Source: Gammaproteobacteria bacterium (GTDB lineage Bacteria; Pseudomonadota; Gammaproteobacteria; Poriferisulfidales; Oxydemutatoraceae). From it: a stretch of 6,084 nt of DNA. Location: NCBI GenBank assembly GCA_007570905.1, contig RKSI01000066.1:1-6084 (forward strand). The letters are read 5' to 3'. Positions 5,811-6,084 of the stretch are shown here, piece by piece (within the stretch, counting starts at the first letter, position 1; each line of letters begins with the position of its first letter). The notes under the pieces are model-generated. The model did no database searches and had not been told where the DNA came from. It saw only the letters and a list, made by a program, of their open reading frames with translations. Made by a program: the position numbers and the translations under genes.

Positions 5811-6084
5811 TCATGCACCAGTTCGCGCAGGTCGTTCAGCAGTTGCTGCCGCGCCGCGTCGTCCGCCCGCCCGTCCGCCCGGCTGCCCGGCCCGTCGCCC
5901 GCCCGCCCGCCGCCGCGCGCCGCCGCGCCCCCGTCGTCGCGCACCGGCGCCAGCAACTTCTCCATCTCGCGCGCCCATTCGCCGATGCGCCCGCTTTTGC
6001 ACGCCGCCAGTCCCTCTATGGCCCCCCCCGCCGCCGCTTGCACCCGCGCGCTGGCGACCACGCCTTCGTCGCCCCCCCGCCACC
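5795..6084 (-). CDS. rnd: Probable ribonuclease D, C-terminal part (5' end beyond window, frame ends early)
   Basis: RNase D trims the 3' ends of stable RNA, with an N-terminal DEDD exonuclease and two C-terminal HRDC domains. Here 95 codons are visible, open at the right edge. The piece VVASARVQAAAGGAIEGLAA, then SGRI and EMEKLLAPV (about residues 8-45), follows the pattern at the end of the first HRDC domain of E. coli RNase D (VVREEH, GSLGEL, SGSEI, LLALV). A Gly/Arg/Ala/Asp-rich low-complexity stretch (about 46-72) comes next, then RQQLLNDLRELVHETAR, comparable to the start of the second HRDC domain. The frame stops at 5795, before the conserved GWRG end, which lies in another frame just downstream. 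The gene may therefore be broken or truncated, or the sequence may contain an indel. Identification rests on short matches recalled by eye. Confidence 0.5.
   Translation of the reverse strand, partial: WRGGDEGVVASARVQAAAGGAIEGLAACKSGRIGEWAREMEKLLAPVRDDGGAAARGGGRAGDGPGSRADGRADDAARQQLLNDLRELVHETARC

Noticed and set aside
5792..5842. 10-base direct repeat CGTTCAGCAG at 5792-5801 and 5833-5842, considered as a scar of duplication in the ribonuclease D-like gene
   Set aside because: The flanks differ at once on both sides, and Leu-Leu-Asn codons readily give such a match in this codon usage.

Overview
This is a GC-rich bacterial segment that looks gammaproteobacterial. Two things suggest this: the divergent metG / apbC(mrp) pair followed by a Pseudomonas-type 188-residue dCTP deaminase, and a DUF6231-type protein with its typical C-terminal tail. 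I cannot name the species. Most of the window carries housekeeping genes with strongly GC-rich third codon positions. A lower-GC patch lies at about 2090-2910; by hand count 172 of 360 bases (48%) are G or C in 2101-2460.

Layout. 1-2028, minus: metG, methionyl-tRNA synthetase, lacking only its last residues at the left edge. 2100-2635, plus: a brnT-brnA type II toxin-antitoxin module with a 4-base ATGA overlap. 2657-2908, minus: an orphan HicB-like antitoxin, tail to tail with brnA. 2985-4999, plus: a tight run of apbC (Fe-S carrier ATPase), dcd (dCTP deaminase) and a P-II nitrogen regulator, probably one operon driven by an extended -10 promoter. 5000-5169: a C-rich, G-poor stretch without a gene, probably a termination region. 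5170-5667, minus: a DUF6231-like gene. 5736-6084, minus: the C-terminal part of what looks like ribonuclease D, whose frame breaks before its conserved GWRG tail.

The most interesting part is the 2029-2984 interval. In related bacteria metG and apbC/mrp are often divergent neighbours. Here three toxin-antitoxin type genes sit between them. Promoter geometry predicts that the first AUG of both brnT and the HicB-like gene lies exactly where transcription should begin, so both messages would be leaderless. brnA, in contrast, has a Shine-Dalgarno-like sequence. The brnT -10 also sits within a few bases of the metG -10, inside an imperfect 14-base palindrome. BrnA autoregulation could therefore reach the methionyl-tRNA synthetase promoter. 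These regulatory points are inferences from sequence. I see no wholly new system, CRISPR array, insertion sequence or RNA gene.
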